From Deltaproteobacteria bacterium (GTDB taxonomy: Bacteria > Myxococcota_A > Polyangia > JACPQR01), in NCBI GenBank assembly GCA_016190375.1, contig JACPQR010000111.1, positions 21,457-85,456 of the forward strand: 64,000 bases of DNA, given 5' to 3'. Made by a program: the position numbers and the translations under genes. Under the pieces are notes generated by a model, which worked only from the letters and a program-made list of their open reading frames with translations, did no database searches and was not told the origin of the DNA. Below, in pieces: positions 54,404 through 61,596 of this stretch (position 1 is the stretch's first letter; each line of letters opens with the position of its first letter).

Positions 54404-54475
54404 GCGGGAGTAACTCAGTGGTAGAGTGCCACCTTGCCAAGGTGGACGTCGCGGGTTCAAGTCCCGTCTCCCGCT
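54404..54475 (+). tRNA. tRNA-Gly (anticodon GCC)
   Basis: All arms fold: acceptor GCGGGAG/CTCCCGC, D arm ACTC/GAGT, anticodon arm CCACC-TTGCCAA-GGTGG with GCC, T arm GCGGG-TTCAAGT-CCCGT, discriminator T. It is 72 bases long and CCA is not encoded. Three 80-bp units carrying a copy of part of its 3' half follow directly. Confidence 0.95.
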
Positions 54476-54480
54476 CCGCT

Positions 54481-54718
54481 TCGCCGTAGTCGCCGACCCG
54501 TGGCAACCCCAGCTAGGTGGCCACCACGGTTCAAGTCCCGTCACCCGTTCCCGCTCCGCTTCGCCGTAGTCGCCGACCCGTGGCAACCCCAGCTAGGTGG
54601 CCACCACGGTTCAAGTCCCGTCGCCCGTTCCCGCTCCGCTTCGCCGTAGTCGCCGACCCGTGGCAACCCCAGCCAGGTGGCCACCACGGTTCAAGTCCCG
54701 TCACCCATTCCCGCTCCG
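54481..54718 (+). repeat. Three 80-bp tandem units with tRNA-Gly 3'-half sequence
   Basis: Units begin at 54481, 54561 and 54641 with an 80-base period, differing at only a few positions (AGCTAGG/AGCCAGG, CACCC/CGCCC, CCGTTC/CCATTC). Each contains the tRNA T-arm segment GGTTCAAGTCCCGTC (54528-54542, 54608-54622, 54688-54702; the tRNA copy is 54454-54468), then an acceptor-like end and CTCCGCTTCGCCGTAG. They lack the 5' half and cannot be tRNAs. They resemble the tandem repeats behind E. coli tyrT (rtT). No gene is seen between 54476 and 54887. Confidence 0.85.
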
Positions 54719-54887
54719 GTCGAATGCCTTTGTTCTTGCCGGCGTTCGGGGCAGGAATGCATCGCGTGGCAGATTGGCACGTGCGCGATTGCACCGTTCG
54801 TACGACGGCGGCGCGATCTGCCGACATCATTTCCGTCGGCACCACGCCTGCAGGCGCTCTACCGGGCGTTTCCCGCGCTCGAAGCTT

Positions 54888-55742
54888 ATGCGGAGCCTGC
54901 AAGCCGGGGCCTTCCTCGAATGGTGCGCGTCGACTGGCTCGCGTAGCACTCCGACCGCGTTGCACGCGCCTGGCCCTCGCGTGCTGGTCGTCGCGGCGCA
55001 CCCAAATGACGAAACGATCGGCGCCGGTGGCCTGCTCGGCCGATTGCAGGGCTGCGTCGTCGCCATCCTGACCGACGGTGCGCCACGCGATCTCGGCGTC
55101 GCGCGTGCGGCCGGCTATCCGACGCGCGAGGCATTTGCCCGCGAGCGCAGGCGCGAGCTCGAGCGGGCCATGGCGCTCGTGGGCATCGGGCCGTCGCAGG
55201 TCCGGTCGCTCGGAACGATCGACCAGGAAGCAATGCTCGAGCTTCCCGGCCTCACGCGGAAGCTCGTGGCGCTCCTCGAGGAGGCTTGCCCCGAGGCGAT
55301 CCTCTTCCCGTCGTACGAGGGCGGCCATCCCGACCACGACGCCGCCGCGTTCGTCGTCCATTCGGCCGTGCGGCTGCTTCCGCGCATCGGACCAACCCCG
55401 CCCGTCCTCGTGGAGATGGCGGTGCATCACGACGAGGAGGTCGTTCCCGAGCTCCCCACATTCCTCGAGCCCCTTGGTTGCGAAGCGACATCGGTCCTCG
55501 ACGAGCGCGACAAGGTGCGCAAGCGCCGCATGCTGAGCTGCTTTCGCAGCCAGCAGCTCGTCCTGAGAGGGGTCCAGGCAGACCACGAGCTCTTCCGAGC
55601 CGCGCCGGCCCGCGACTTCGCCGCGCTGCCACACCCCGGACCGCTCCACTACGAGAGGCACGGTCATGCAGTCACGGGGGAAGCGTTCCGCTCGCAGGCC
55701 CGACGCGCCCTCGAGCGTCTGGGACTGGCTGCGAACCTCTAG
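54888..55742 (+). CDS. PIG-L family deacetylase
   Basis: 284 residues from ATG 54888. The zinc motif is 'VAAHPNDETIGAGGLLG' (AHPxDE with Asn at the third position) and the second site is 'PSYEGGHPDHDAAAFVVH' (HPDHD). The enzyme class removes acetyl groups from N-acetylglucosaminyl substrates or similar amides. The Asn for Asp change in AHPDDE occurs in some members and may alter the active site. It follows the tRNA-derived repeats. The substrate is not evident from neighbours. Confidence 0.85.
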   Translation: MRSLQAGAFLEWCASTGSRSTPTALHAPGPRVLVVAAHPNDETIGAGGLLGRLQGCVVAILTDGAPRDLGVARAAGYPTREAFARERRRELERAMALVGIGPSQVRSLGTIDQEAMLELPGLTRKLVALLEEACPEAILFPSYEGGHPDHDAAAFVVHSAVRLLPRIGPTPPVLVEMAVHHDEEVVPELPTFLEPLGCEATSVLDERDKVRKRRMLSCFRSQQLVLRGVQADHELFRAAPARDFAALPHPGPLHYERHGHAVTGEAFRSQARRALERLGLAANL

Positions 55743-55806
55743 TAGTGGCGGACTAGCAAGAGCTCCCGAGCGCGATGAGCCGGTGCAAGCTCCGGGCCCT
55801 CGCCCC

Positions 55807-55859
55807 TTGCCTCCCCCCACGTGCTGCTTATCTTTTTGGGGCTTCGAGAGAGGAGGTGA
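55807..55859 (+). promoter_or_regulatory. Hsp20 leader: U-tract facing the Shine-Dalgarno, or a promoter
   Basis: The ribosome site AGGAGGTGA (55851-55859) has an upstream CTTTTT (55832-55837) that can pair with GAGAGG (55848-55853), mostly through G-U and A-U pairs around a 10-base loop, as in fourU RNA thermometers. The CCTCC at 55810-55815 could also pair with GGAGG. Alternatively TTGCCT (55807-55812), 16 bases, TATCTT (55829-55834) reads as a promoter, which would exclude part of this leader. Both readings are open. Confidence 0.3.
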
Positions 55860-55866
55860 CTGACCC

Positions 55867-56367
55867 ATGCTGAAGCGATGGGATGAACCCATGCTGGAAC
55901 GCCTGGAAAAGAGCCTCTGGGAGGAGCCTGAATTCGACCGCCCGTTCGCCTTCTTCGAAGAGTTCCGCCGCCGGCTGGACCGGCTGTTCGACGAGGTCGA
56001 TCTCGGCTTCGGGCGACCGATGTTCCATGAACGCGCGACCCGGTGGCCGAGAGCGTATCTGAGGGACGAGGGCGTCGAGCTCGTGCTGAACGCAGAGGTT
56101 CCCGGGGTGAGCGCAAAGGACCTGCAGATCACCGCCGACGAGAACGCCCTCACGATCGCGGGCGAGCGTCACGTGGAGAAGCCCGAGGGTTATTCGGCGC
56201 GGAAGGAAGAGCGACCCGCGATGAGATTCTCCCGCAGCTTCGAGTTCCCGTGCACGGTGGACCTCGAGAAGTCGAGCGCGAGCCTGAAGGACGGCGTCCT
56301 CACCGTCAGGGTCGCCAAGGCGGTCGAGGCGCAGCCTCGCCAGATTCCGGTGAAGACGGCGGCTTGA
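55867..56367 (+). CDS. Hsp20 small heat-shock protein
   Basis: 166 residues with a strong AGGAGGTGA ribosome site. The alpha-crystallin domain covers about 63-155: 'VELVLNAEVPGVSAKDLQITADENALTIAGERH' and the closing 'ASLKDGVLTVRVAK' (GVLTV). The N-terminal arm is rich in Phe, Arg, Glu and Asp. It forms ATP-independent oligomers that hold unfolding proteins. A second Hsp20 follows 30 bases later. A heat-shock sigma factor gene (rpoH) is present at 7.8 kb. Confidence 0.93.
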   Translation: MLKRWDEPMLERLEKSLWEEPEFDRPFAFFEEFRRRLDRLFDEVDLGFGRPMFHERATRWPRAYLRDEGVELVLNAEVPGVSAKDLQITADENALTIAGERHVEKPEGYSARKEERPAMRFSRSFEFPCTVDLEKSSASLKDGVLTVRVAKAVEAQPRQIPVKTAA

Positions 56368-56397
56368 CGCCTGGCTTCGAGAAGGGAGGAGGAAGAA

Positions 56398-56760
56398 ATG
56401 AAATTTCTAGCCAGAGCTCATCGGGACCCGCTCGAGCGCAGGCCTCCCGTGGAGATGACGCCGACGGTCACCCCGTCGGTCGATATCTACGAGAGTGAGC
56501 AGGAAGTCTACTTGATTGCCGATCTCCCTGGCGTGAGCAAGAGCGAGGTCCGGGTGGAAGTGGAGAAAGGACGGCTCTGCCTGGCTGCCACTCGAGCTGG
56601 AGCCGGCGGCAGGCCGATCGAGTACCGGCGGGACATCCGGATGCCCGAGAACATCGAGGCAGAGAAAGTGTCTGCCCAGATGCTCGACGGCGTGCTTCGC
56701 GTGCACCTGCCACGGTCGAGTCAGCGAAAGGGCCGCCAGATCACGATCCGTCCTAGTTGA
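56398..56760 (+). CDS. Hsp20 small heat-shock protein, short form
   Basis: 120 residues with a GGGAGGAGGAA ribosome site. 'TPSVDIYESEQEVYLIADLPGVSKSEVRVEVEKGRLCL' and 'MLDGVLRVHLPRS' form a compact alpha-crystallin domain; the N-terminal arm is only about 25 residues and the C-terminal extension is very short, so it may assemble with the upstream Hsp20 rather than alone. Same strand, 30-base gap. Confidence 0.9.
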   Translation: MKFLARAHRDPLERRPPVEMTPTVTPSVDIYESEQEVYLIADLPGVSKSEVRVEVEKGRLCLAATRAGAGGRPIEYRRDIRMPENIEAEKVSAQMLDGVLRVHLPRSSQRKGRQITIRPS

Positions 56761-56797
56761 CGAAACGCATCTAGAGAAACGCGATCTCGAAGACCGG

Positions 56798-56825
56798 CGC
56801 CCCGGCGAGCGACGCTCCCGGGGCG
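56798..56825. terminator. Hairpin between convergent Hsp20 and GGDEF genes
   Basis: CGCCCCGG (56798-56805) pairs with CCGGGGCG (56818-56825), continued by GAGC/GCTC around a 3-base loop with one bulged C: about 12 bp. It lies between two convergent genes and may stop transcription from either side. Confidence 0.55.
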
Positions 56826-56851
56826 TTCGGCCATGCCGCGTAGTGGTCCCC

Positions 56852-58264
56852 TCAGGCGACCTCCAGCGACCGGGCGATCTCGATGATGCGGCGGTCGATC
56901 GCACCGTCCTCGCCGGCCGCTACGACCCGGTTGCGTCCGGAGCCCTTGGCGACGTAGAGGGCCGCGTCGACCTCGCCGATGAGACGCGTCGCGAGCTCCT
57001 TCCAGGCGGACTTCGGCAGGCCCCTGCGCGTCCAAGCTTCGAGTGGCGGGGAGTCGAAGCCGCCGTACGCGATGCTGGCGGTCAGGCGGACCATCTCGCC
57101 GTCCACATCGACCGGCGCCTCGGCGATCGCGTATCTGAGTCGCTCTGCCAGAACGCCGGCCCCGGAGGCAGCGGTATGTGGCGTCACGATGGCGAACTCG
57201 TCGCCGCCGTACCGCCCACCGATGTCGGTCTCGCGTATCACGGACCTGATGCACTCCCCGGCCCGGGCGATTGCACGGTCACCGGCGACGTGCCCCAGCC
57301 GATCGTTGATCGTCTTGAGGCCATCGAGGTCCACGAGGATCAGGCTGAGCGGCCGCCGGTCGCGAACGCTCAGGCGCAGCCAGTCGTCGAGACGCTCGAG
57401 GAAGTGCCGCCGCGACTGGAGCTGCGTCAACGAGTCCAGCGTCGCCATCTCGTACAGCCGGACGTTCTCGATCGCGAGCGCGAGCTGGTTCGCGAACAGG
57501 AGAAGAAGCCCGGGGTCGTGGGTGGCCGGGTCTCCTTCGATCGCGAGGACACCCAGGGGAGCTCCGGCCAGGCGAATGGCCGCCACGGTGAATCCTTCCG
57601 CCGGCTCCGTCGTCCCGGAGTCGAGCGCCCGGCCGAGGGCCTTGCGCAGCTCGACGATGAAGGACCCACCCCTGCGGGCCCTCGCCGGAACAGGGATCTC
57701 CGACCGAACGACGAGCGCGTCGTCCGCCTCCAGCGTCGCGATGAGAGCCCTGGGCGACTGCGTGAGCTCCACCAGCTCGCCGAGCGCGGTAGCACACAGA
57801 TCGGTCAGCGGCTGGAACCGGTGGATCCTGGGGCTCGCCTCGAGCATCTTCCTCAGGCCCCGCGACTGCCGCTCGATCTCCGAGAGCTGCCGGTAGGCTT
57901 TGAGCGCTCCGTCGATCGAGACGAGCAGTCTCTCGGTGCTCTCGCTCTTCGCGTGGTAGCCCTGGATGTCCAGGCGCCGCATCATCTCGCGGCCGGGTCG
58001 CTCGCCAGGGTGCCCGGTCATGAGGACGATCTGCGTGAGCGCATCGAAGGCCCTCACCCGCGCCACCACGTCCTCGCCGTTCATCCCCGGCATGTAGTAA
58101 TCCACGAGAATGCAGTGAGGCCGAAAAGCTCGTGCCTCCCGCAGCCCTTCGAGCCCCTCGTCGGCCACGCGGACCTCGAGCCCCTCGGACTCGAGGAGCG
58201 TTCGCAAGCTGGCGAGGAGCTCGCGGCTGTCGTCGATGACGAGGATCCGGTGACGGTGCAGCAC
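56852..58264 (-). CDS. Response regulator diguanylate cyclase (REC-GAF-GGDEF)
   Basis: 470 residues. REC (about 5-120): 'ILVIDDSRELLAS', phospho-Asp in 'CILVDYYMPGMNG', Thr/Lys region 'VLMTGHPG' and 'GYHAKSEST' (Lys). A GAF-like middle (about 140-285) includes 'GVLAIEGDPATHDPGLLLLFANQLALAIENVRLYE'. GGDEF (about 290-440): 'DSLTQLQSRRHFLE', 'ILVDLDGLKTINDRLGHVAGD', 'RETDIGGRYGGDEFAIV' with an intact I-site RxxD five residues before the active GGDEF. It should make c-di-GMP on phosphorylation. The GTG start lies two bases past the tRNA-Arg 3' end. Confidence 0.93.
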   Translation of the reverse strand: MLHRHRILVIDDSRELLASLRTLLESEGLEVRVADEGLEGLREARAFRPHCILVDYYMPGMNGEDVVARVRAFDALTQIVLMTGHPGERPGREMMRRLDIQGYHAKSESTERLLVSIDGALKAYRQLSEIERQSRGLRKMLEASPRIHRFQPLTDLCATALGELVELTQSPRALIATLEADDALVVRSEIPVPARARRGGSFIVELRKALGRALDSGTTEPAEGFTVAAIRLAGAPLGVLAIEGDPATHDPGLLLLFANQLALAIENVRLYEMATLDSLTQLQSRRHFLERLDDWLRLSVRDRRPLSLILVDLDGLKTINDRLGHVAGDRAIARAGECIRSVIRETDIGGRYGGDEFAIVTPHTAASGAGVLAERLRYAIAEAPVDVDGEMVRLTASIAYGGFDSPPLEAWTRRGLPKSAWKELATRLIGEVDAALYVAKGSGRNRVVAAGEDGAIDRRIIEIARSLEVA

Positions 58265-58266
58265 GG

Positions 58267-58340
<74 letters not shown>

Positions 58341-58407
58341 CAGCTGCGAGCTTACACCCTCCCTGCGCGGACACTACCCAACAACCACCGTGCTAGTCTG
58401 AAACGAG

Positions 58408-60174
58408 ATGCGCCTCGAGGACCTGGGGCTCGTGGGCAACTGCCAGTTCTCGGCGCTGATCGAGCGAAGCGGCTCGGTGGTGTGGTGCTGTCTGCCAAGG
58501 TTCGACTCGGATCCGATCTTCGGCCGTCTCCTCGACGCCGACAACGGCGGTCAGTTCCTCGTCGGATCGGCCTCCGGGGAGCCGGGCACCCAGCGCTACG
58601 TCGAGAACACGAACGTCCTCGAGACCGTCTTCAGCGACGCCGATGGCCGGCTCCGCGTGGTGGACATGGCGCCGCGGTTCGAGCAGCACGGTCGAGTCTT
58701 CAGGCCGACGATGCTGGTGCGGATCGTCGAGCCGATCGAGGGCACACCGCGAGCGCGCGTGCTGTGCGACCCTCGACTCGGCTGGACCAAGGCGCGGCCC
58801 GTGCAGCTACCCGGCTCCAACCACGTGCGCTTCGAGGGCTTCCAGAGCCCGGTGCGGCTGACCACCGACATCCCGCTCTCTTACCTGGGCGGCCAGACCT
58901 TCACGGTCACCGAGCGACGCCACCTGGTCCTGACGTGGGGCGCGACCGTCGAGGAGCCGCTCGCGCCGATGTGCGATCGCTACCTCGACGAGACCGTCAG
59001 GTACTGGAGGCGCTTCGTCAAGCAGAGCAATGTCCCCCCGTCCTTTCAGAAGGAGGTGATTCGGTCTGCGCTGGCGCTGAAGCTCCACTGCTTCGAGGAC
59101 ACGGGGGCCATCATCGCGGCGATGACGACCTCGATCCCGGAGGGACCGGGTACCGGAAGGACCTGGGACTACCGATACTGCTGGCTCCGCGACGCGTTCT
59201 ATGCGCTCGGCGCCTTCGGCCTTTTGGGTCACTTCGAGGAGCGAGAGAGCTTCGTGTCCTACCTGTTGAACCTGGCGGGCGGAAATCCGTCGCTGGATCT
59301 GGCGCCGCTCTACCGGGTGGACGGGACGAGCGACCTCGAAGAGCGAACGATGGCCGAGTGGCGTGGTTTCGAGGGCGACGGTCCCGTACGGGTCGGAAAC
59401 AACGCCGCGCTGCACCGGCAGATCGACATCTTCGGGGAGATGGTCCTGGCCCTCGCGCCGGTGTTCCTCGACGAACGCTTTCGCGACGAGCAGTCCGTGG
59501 CGACGCTCGACCTGCTAGAGCGTCTCGCCCGCAAGGCGATCTCCGTCGTCGGAACCCCGGACGCGAGCATCTGGGAGTACCGGACCGAGTGGCAGCCACA
59601 GACCTTCTCCAGTCTGATGTGCTGGGCCGCCGCGGATCGGATGGCTGCCGTCGCCTCTCGCCACCTACCCAGTCACGCCGAGGAGTTCCGGGACGCTGCC
59701 ACCCGCATCCGCGACGAGATCGTGCGGAAGGCATGGAGCCCGGAGCTCGGCTTCTTCGCGGCCACGTACGGCGGGGCGAATCTGGACGCATCGCTCTTGC
59801 AGATGGTGATGCTCCGCTTCCTGCCGTCCCACGACCTCAGGATGCGCGCGACCGTGGACGCCGTTGCCCGAACCTTGGGCCGCAACGGCTGGCTGATGCG
59901 GTACCTGACGGATGACGGCTTCGGCGTCCCGTCCGTGGCGTTCGTGATCTGCACGTTCTGGCTGATCGAGGCGCTGGCGATGACCGGCCGATCCGACGAG
60001 GCCTACGAGACCATGCAGAGAGTGCTGGAGGCTTTGTCTCCGCTGGGTCTCGTCTCGGAGGACTACGACACGTCCACCGGGCGGAGCTGGGGGAATTTTC
60101 CTCAGGCCTACTCGCACATAGGGTTGATCCGGGCGGCCTTCGCGGCATCGCCTGACTGGTCGGACGTTCTGTAA
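58408..60174 (+). CDS. Glycoside hydrolase family 15 (glucoamylase/trehalase type)
   Basis: 588 residues. The start 'RLEDLGLVGNCQFSALIERSGSVVWCCLPRFDSDPIF' is the characteristic N-terminal beta-domain of bacterial GH15. The catalytic (alpha/alpha)6 barrel has 'AAMTTSIPEGPGTGRTWDYRYCWLRDAFY' and 'YRTEWQPQTFSSLMCWAAADRM' (general-acid region WxYR-E). 'VSEDYDTSTGRSWGNFPQAYSHIGLI' near the end carries the second catalytic acid region (GNFPQ-A-S-H). It hydrolyses alpha-glucans, or trehalose in mycobacterial relatives. No signal peptide, so it is probably cytosolic. Flanked by c-di-GMP regulators. Confidence 0.92.
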   Translation: MRLEDLGLVGNCQFSALIERSGSVVWCCLPRFDSDPIFGRLLDADNGGQFLVGSASGEPGTQRYVENTNVLETVFSDADGRLRVVDMAPRFEQHGRVFRPTMLVRIVEPIEGTPRARVLCDPRLGWTKARPVQLPGSNHVRFEGFQSPVRLTTDIPLSYLGGQTFTVTERRHLVLTWGATVEEPLAPMCDRYLDETVRYWRRFVKQSNVPPSFQKEVIRSALALKLHCFEDTGAIIAAMTTSIPEGPGTGRTWDYRYCWLRDAFYALGAFGLLGHFEERESFVSYLLNLAGGNPSLDLAPLYRVDGTSDLEERTMAEWRGFEGDGPVRVGNNAALHRQIDIFGEMVLALAPVFLDERFRDEQSVATLDLLERLARKAISVVGTPDASIWEYRTEWQPQTFSSLMCWAAADRMAAVASRHLPSHAEEFRDAATRIRDEIVRKAWSPELGFFAATYGGANLDASLLQMVMLRFLPSHDLRMRATVDAVARTLGRNGWLMRYLTDDGFGVPSVAFVICTFWLIEALAMTGRSDEAYETMQRVLEALSPLGLVSEDYDTSTGRSWGNFPQAYSHIGLIRAAFAASPDWSDVL

Positions 60175-60235
60175 GGGGCGGGTCCGTAACCCTGGGGGGT
60201 GATCCGCATTCCGTAGTGCAGCCAGGGGCTTGGGT

Positions 60236-60268
60236 GGTCCCGCGGCCGCCCCAGGCGGCCGCGGGACC
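60236..60268. repeat. Intergenic palindrome, 15-bp stem
   Basis: GGTCCCGCGGCCGCC (60236-60250), loop CCA, exact inverse 60254-60268. Nearly perfect and extremely GC-rich. It is the first of two such hairpins between the GH15 and REC-EAL genes; they may together end the GH15 transcript. Confidence 0.6.
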
Positions 60269-60287
60269 CGGCAAGCCATGGCACGCG

Positions 60288-60322
60288 GGACCTCGGGGCC
60301 GCCTAAGGCGGCCCCGAGGTCC
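60288..60322. repeat. Intergenic palindrome, 16-bp stem
   Basis: GGACCTCGGGGCCGCC (60288-60303), loop TAA, exact inverse 60307-60322. Shares the CCTCGGGGCCGCC arm with the hairpin behind pckG at 53960-53982, so it belongs to a small family. GATCCGC (60201-60207) and its inverse GCGGATC (60348-60354) flank the pair. Confidence 0.6.
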
Positions 60323-60371
60323 ACCCGGGCCCGGCTTATGCGAACCGGCGGATCTGCCGTAACCAAGCGTG

Positions 60372-61592
60372 ATGGAGACCGTTCGAGCCGCCCCTGCCGC
60401 CCCTGCCACCCCTGCCCCAGCGGCAGTTCCTGCAAAACAGGACGACATCCCCGGACGCATCCTCGTCGTCGACGACGAGCCCGCGCTGCTCAGGGCCTAT
60501 TCCCGCACGCTCTCGGCCTCGGGCCACCAGGTCGAGACGGCCTCGGACGGCGAAGCGGCCGTGGGGCTGTGCCGCGCCAACGACTACGACGTGATCATCA
60601 GCGACATCTCGATGCCCGGCATGGACGGGATCCAGCTCTTGAGGACGGTCCGCGAGAGTAACCTCGATGTGCCGGTGGTCCTGGTGACGGCCAGCCCCGC
60701 AGTCCAGACGGCCCTAGAGGCCGTCGAGTACGGGGCCCTCCGCTACCTGCTCAAACCCGTCGACATCCCCGAGCTGCGCAAGGTGGTCTCGCGCGCCGTG
60801 TATCTGCACCGGCTCGCGAAGGTCAAGCGCGAGGCGCTCGACCACCTCGGCGCATCGGCCATGCAGCTCGGCGATCGAGCCAGCCTCGAGGCCGCGTTCG
60901 CGCGCGCGCTCCGATCGCTCTGGATGGCGTTCCAGCCCATCGTCGACTGGCCTCGCCGCCGCATCTACGCCTACGAGGCCCTGGTCCGCACCACCGAGCC
61001 CGCGATCCCGCACCCCGGCGCGCTCTTCGATGCGGCCGAGCGGCTCGGCCGGCTCGTCGACCTGAGCAGGGCGATCCGGGGCGCGACCGCGGCGGCGGCA
61101 GTGAGCGCGCCCCCGGACGCCACGCTGTTCGTGAACCTCCACACTCACGACCTCCTGGACGAGGACCTGTACCAGACGGACGCGCCGCTCACGGCGATGG
61201 CCGGCCGCATCGTCCTCGAGATCACCGAACGCGCATCGCTCGAGGACGTCAAGGACCTGCGCACGCGCGTCGCGCGGCTGCGGGAACGCGGCTTCCGGAT
61301 CGCCATCGACGATCTGGGCGCAGGCTACGCGGGCTTGACCGCGTTCGCACAGCTCGAGCCCGAGATCGTCAAGCTCGACATGTCGATCGTCCGCGAAGTC
61401 CACGTCTCCCCGACGAAGCAGAAGCTCGTTCGCTCGATGACCAACCTCTGCCACGACCTCGGCATGCGGGTGGTCGCCGAGGGCGTCGAGACGATCGAGG
61501 AACGCGATATGCTCGACTCGCTGAGCTGCGACTACCTGCAGGGCTTCTTCTTCGCGAGGCCCGTGAAGGGATTCACCGAGGTCGCGTTCTAG
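60372..61592 (+). CDS. Response regulator c-di-GMP phosphodiesterase (REC-EAL)
   Basis: 406 residues from ATG 60372 (a GTG lies three bases before). After a Pro/Ala-rich start, REC (about 30-150) shows 'ILVVDDEPALL', 'IISDISMPGMDG' (phospho-Asp), 'VTASPAV' and 'LLKPVD'. The EAL domain (about 175-400) has 'AYEALVR' (EAL), 'FVNLHTH' (Asn), 'LEITERAS' (Glu), 'AIDDLGAGYAGL' (DD), 'VKLDMSIVREV' (Lys), 'VVAEGVETIEE' and 'LQGFFFARPV' (Gln), all catalytic residues kept. It should hydrolyse c-di-GMP, opposing the GGDEF regulator at 56852-58264. Confidence 0.93.
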   Translation: METVRAAPAAPATPAPAAVPAKQDDIPGRILVVDDEPALLRAYSRTLSASGHQVETASDGEAAVGLCRANDYDVIISDISMPGMDGIQLLRTVRESNLDVPVVLVTASPAVQTALEAVEYGALRYLLKPVDIPELRKVVSRAVYLHRLAKVKREALDHLGASAMQLGDRASLEAAFARALRSLWMAFQPIVDWPRRRIYAYEALVRTTEPAIPHPGALFDAAERLGRLVDLSRAIRGATAAAAVSAPPDATLFVNLHTHDLLDEDLYQTDAPLTAMAGRIVLEITERASLEDVKDLRTRVARLRERGFRIAIDDLGAGYAGLTAFAQLEPEIVKLDMSIVREVHVSPTKQKLVRSMTNLCHDLGMRVVAEGVETIEERDMLDSLSCDYLQGFFFARPVKGFTEVAF

Positions 61593-61596
61593 CAAA

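Noticed and set aside
54481..54718. CRISPR array
   Set aside because: The 80-bp units are contiguous with no spacers and share sequence with the adjacent tRNA.
54434..55071. Overlapping plus-strand frames across the tRNA repeats, giving RWPPRFKSR repeats
   Set aside because: They are conceptual translation of tRNA-derived units, with no plausible start; noted only because E. coli rtT repeats were once proposed to encode a small basic protein.
59046..59060. AGAAGGAGGTGATTC, resembling the 3' end of 16S rRNA
   Set aside because: It lies inside the GH15 gene and codes for QKEVI; no other rRNA sequence is near.
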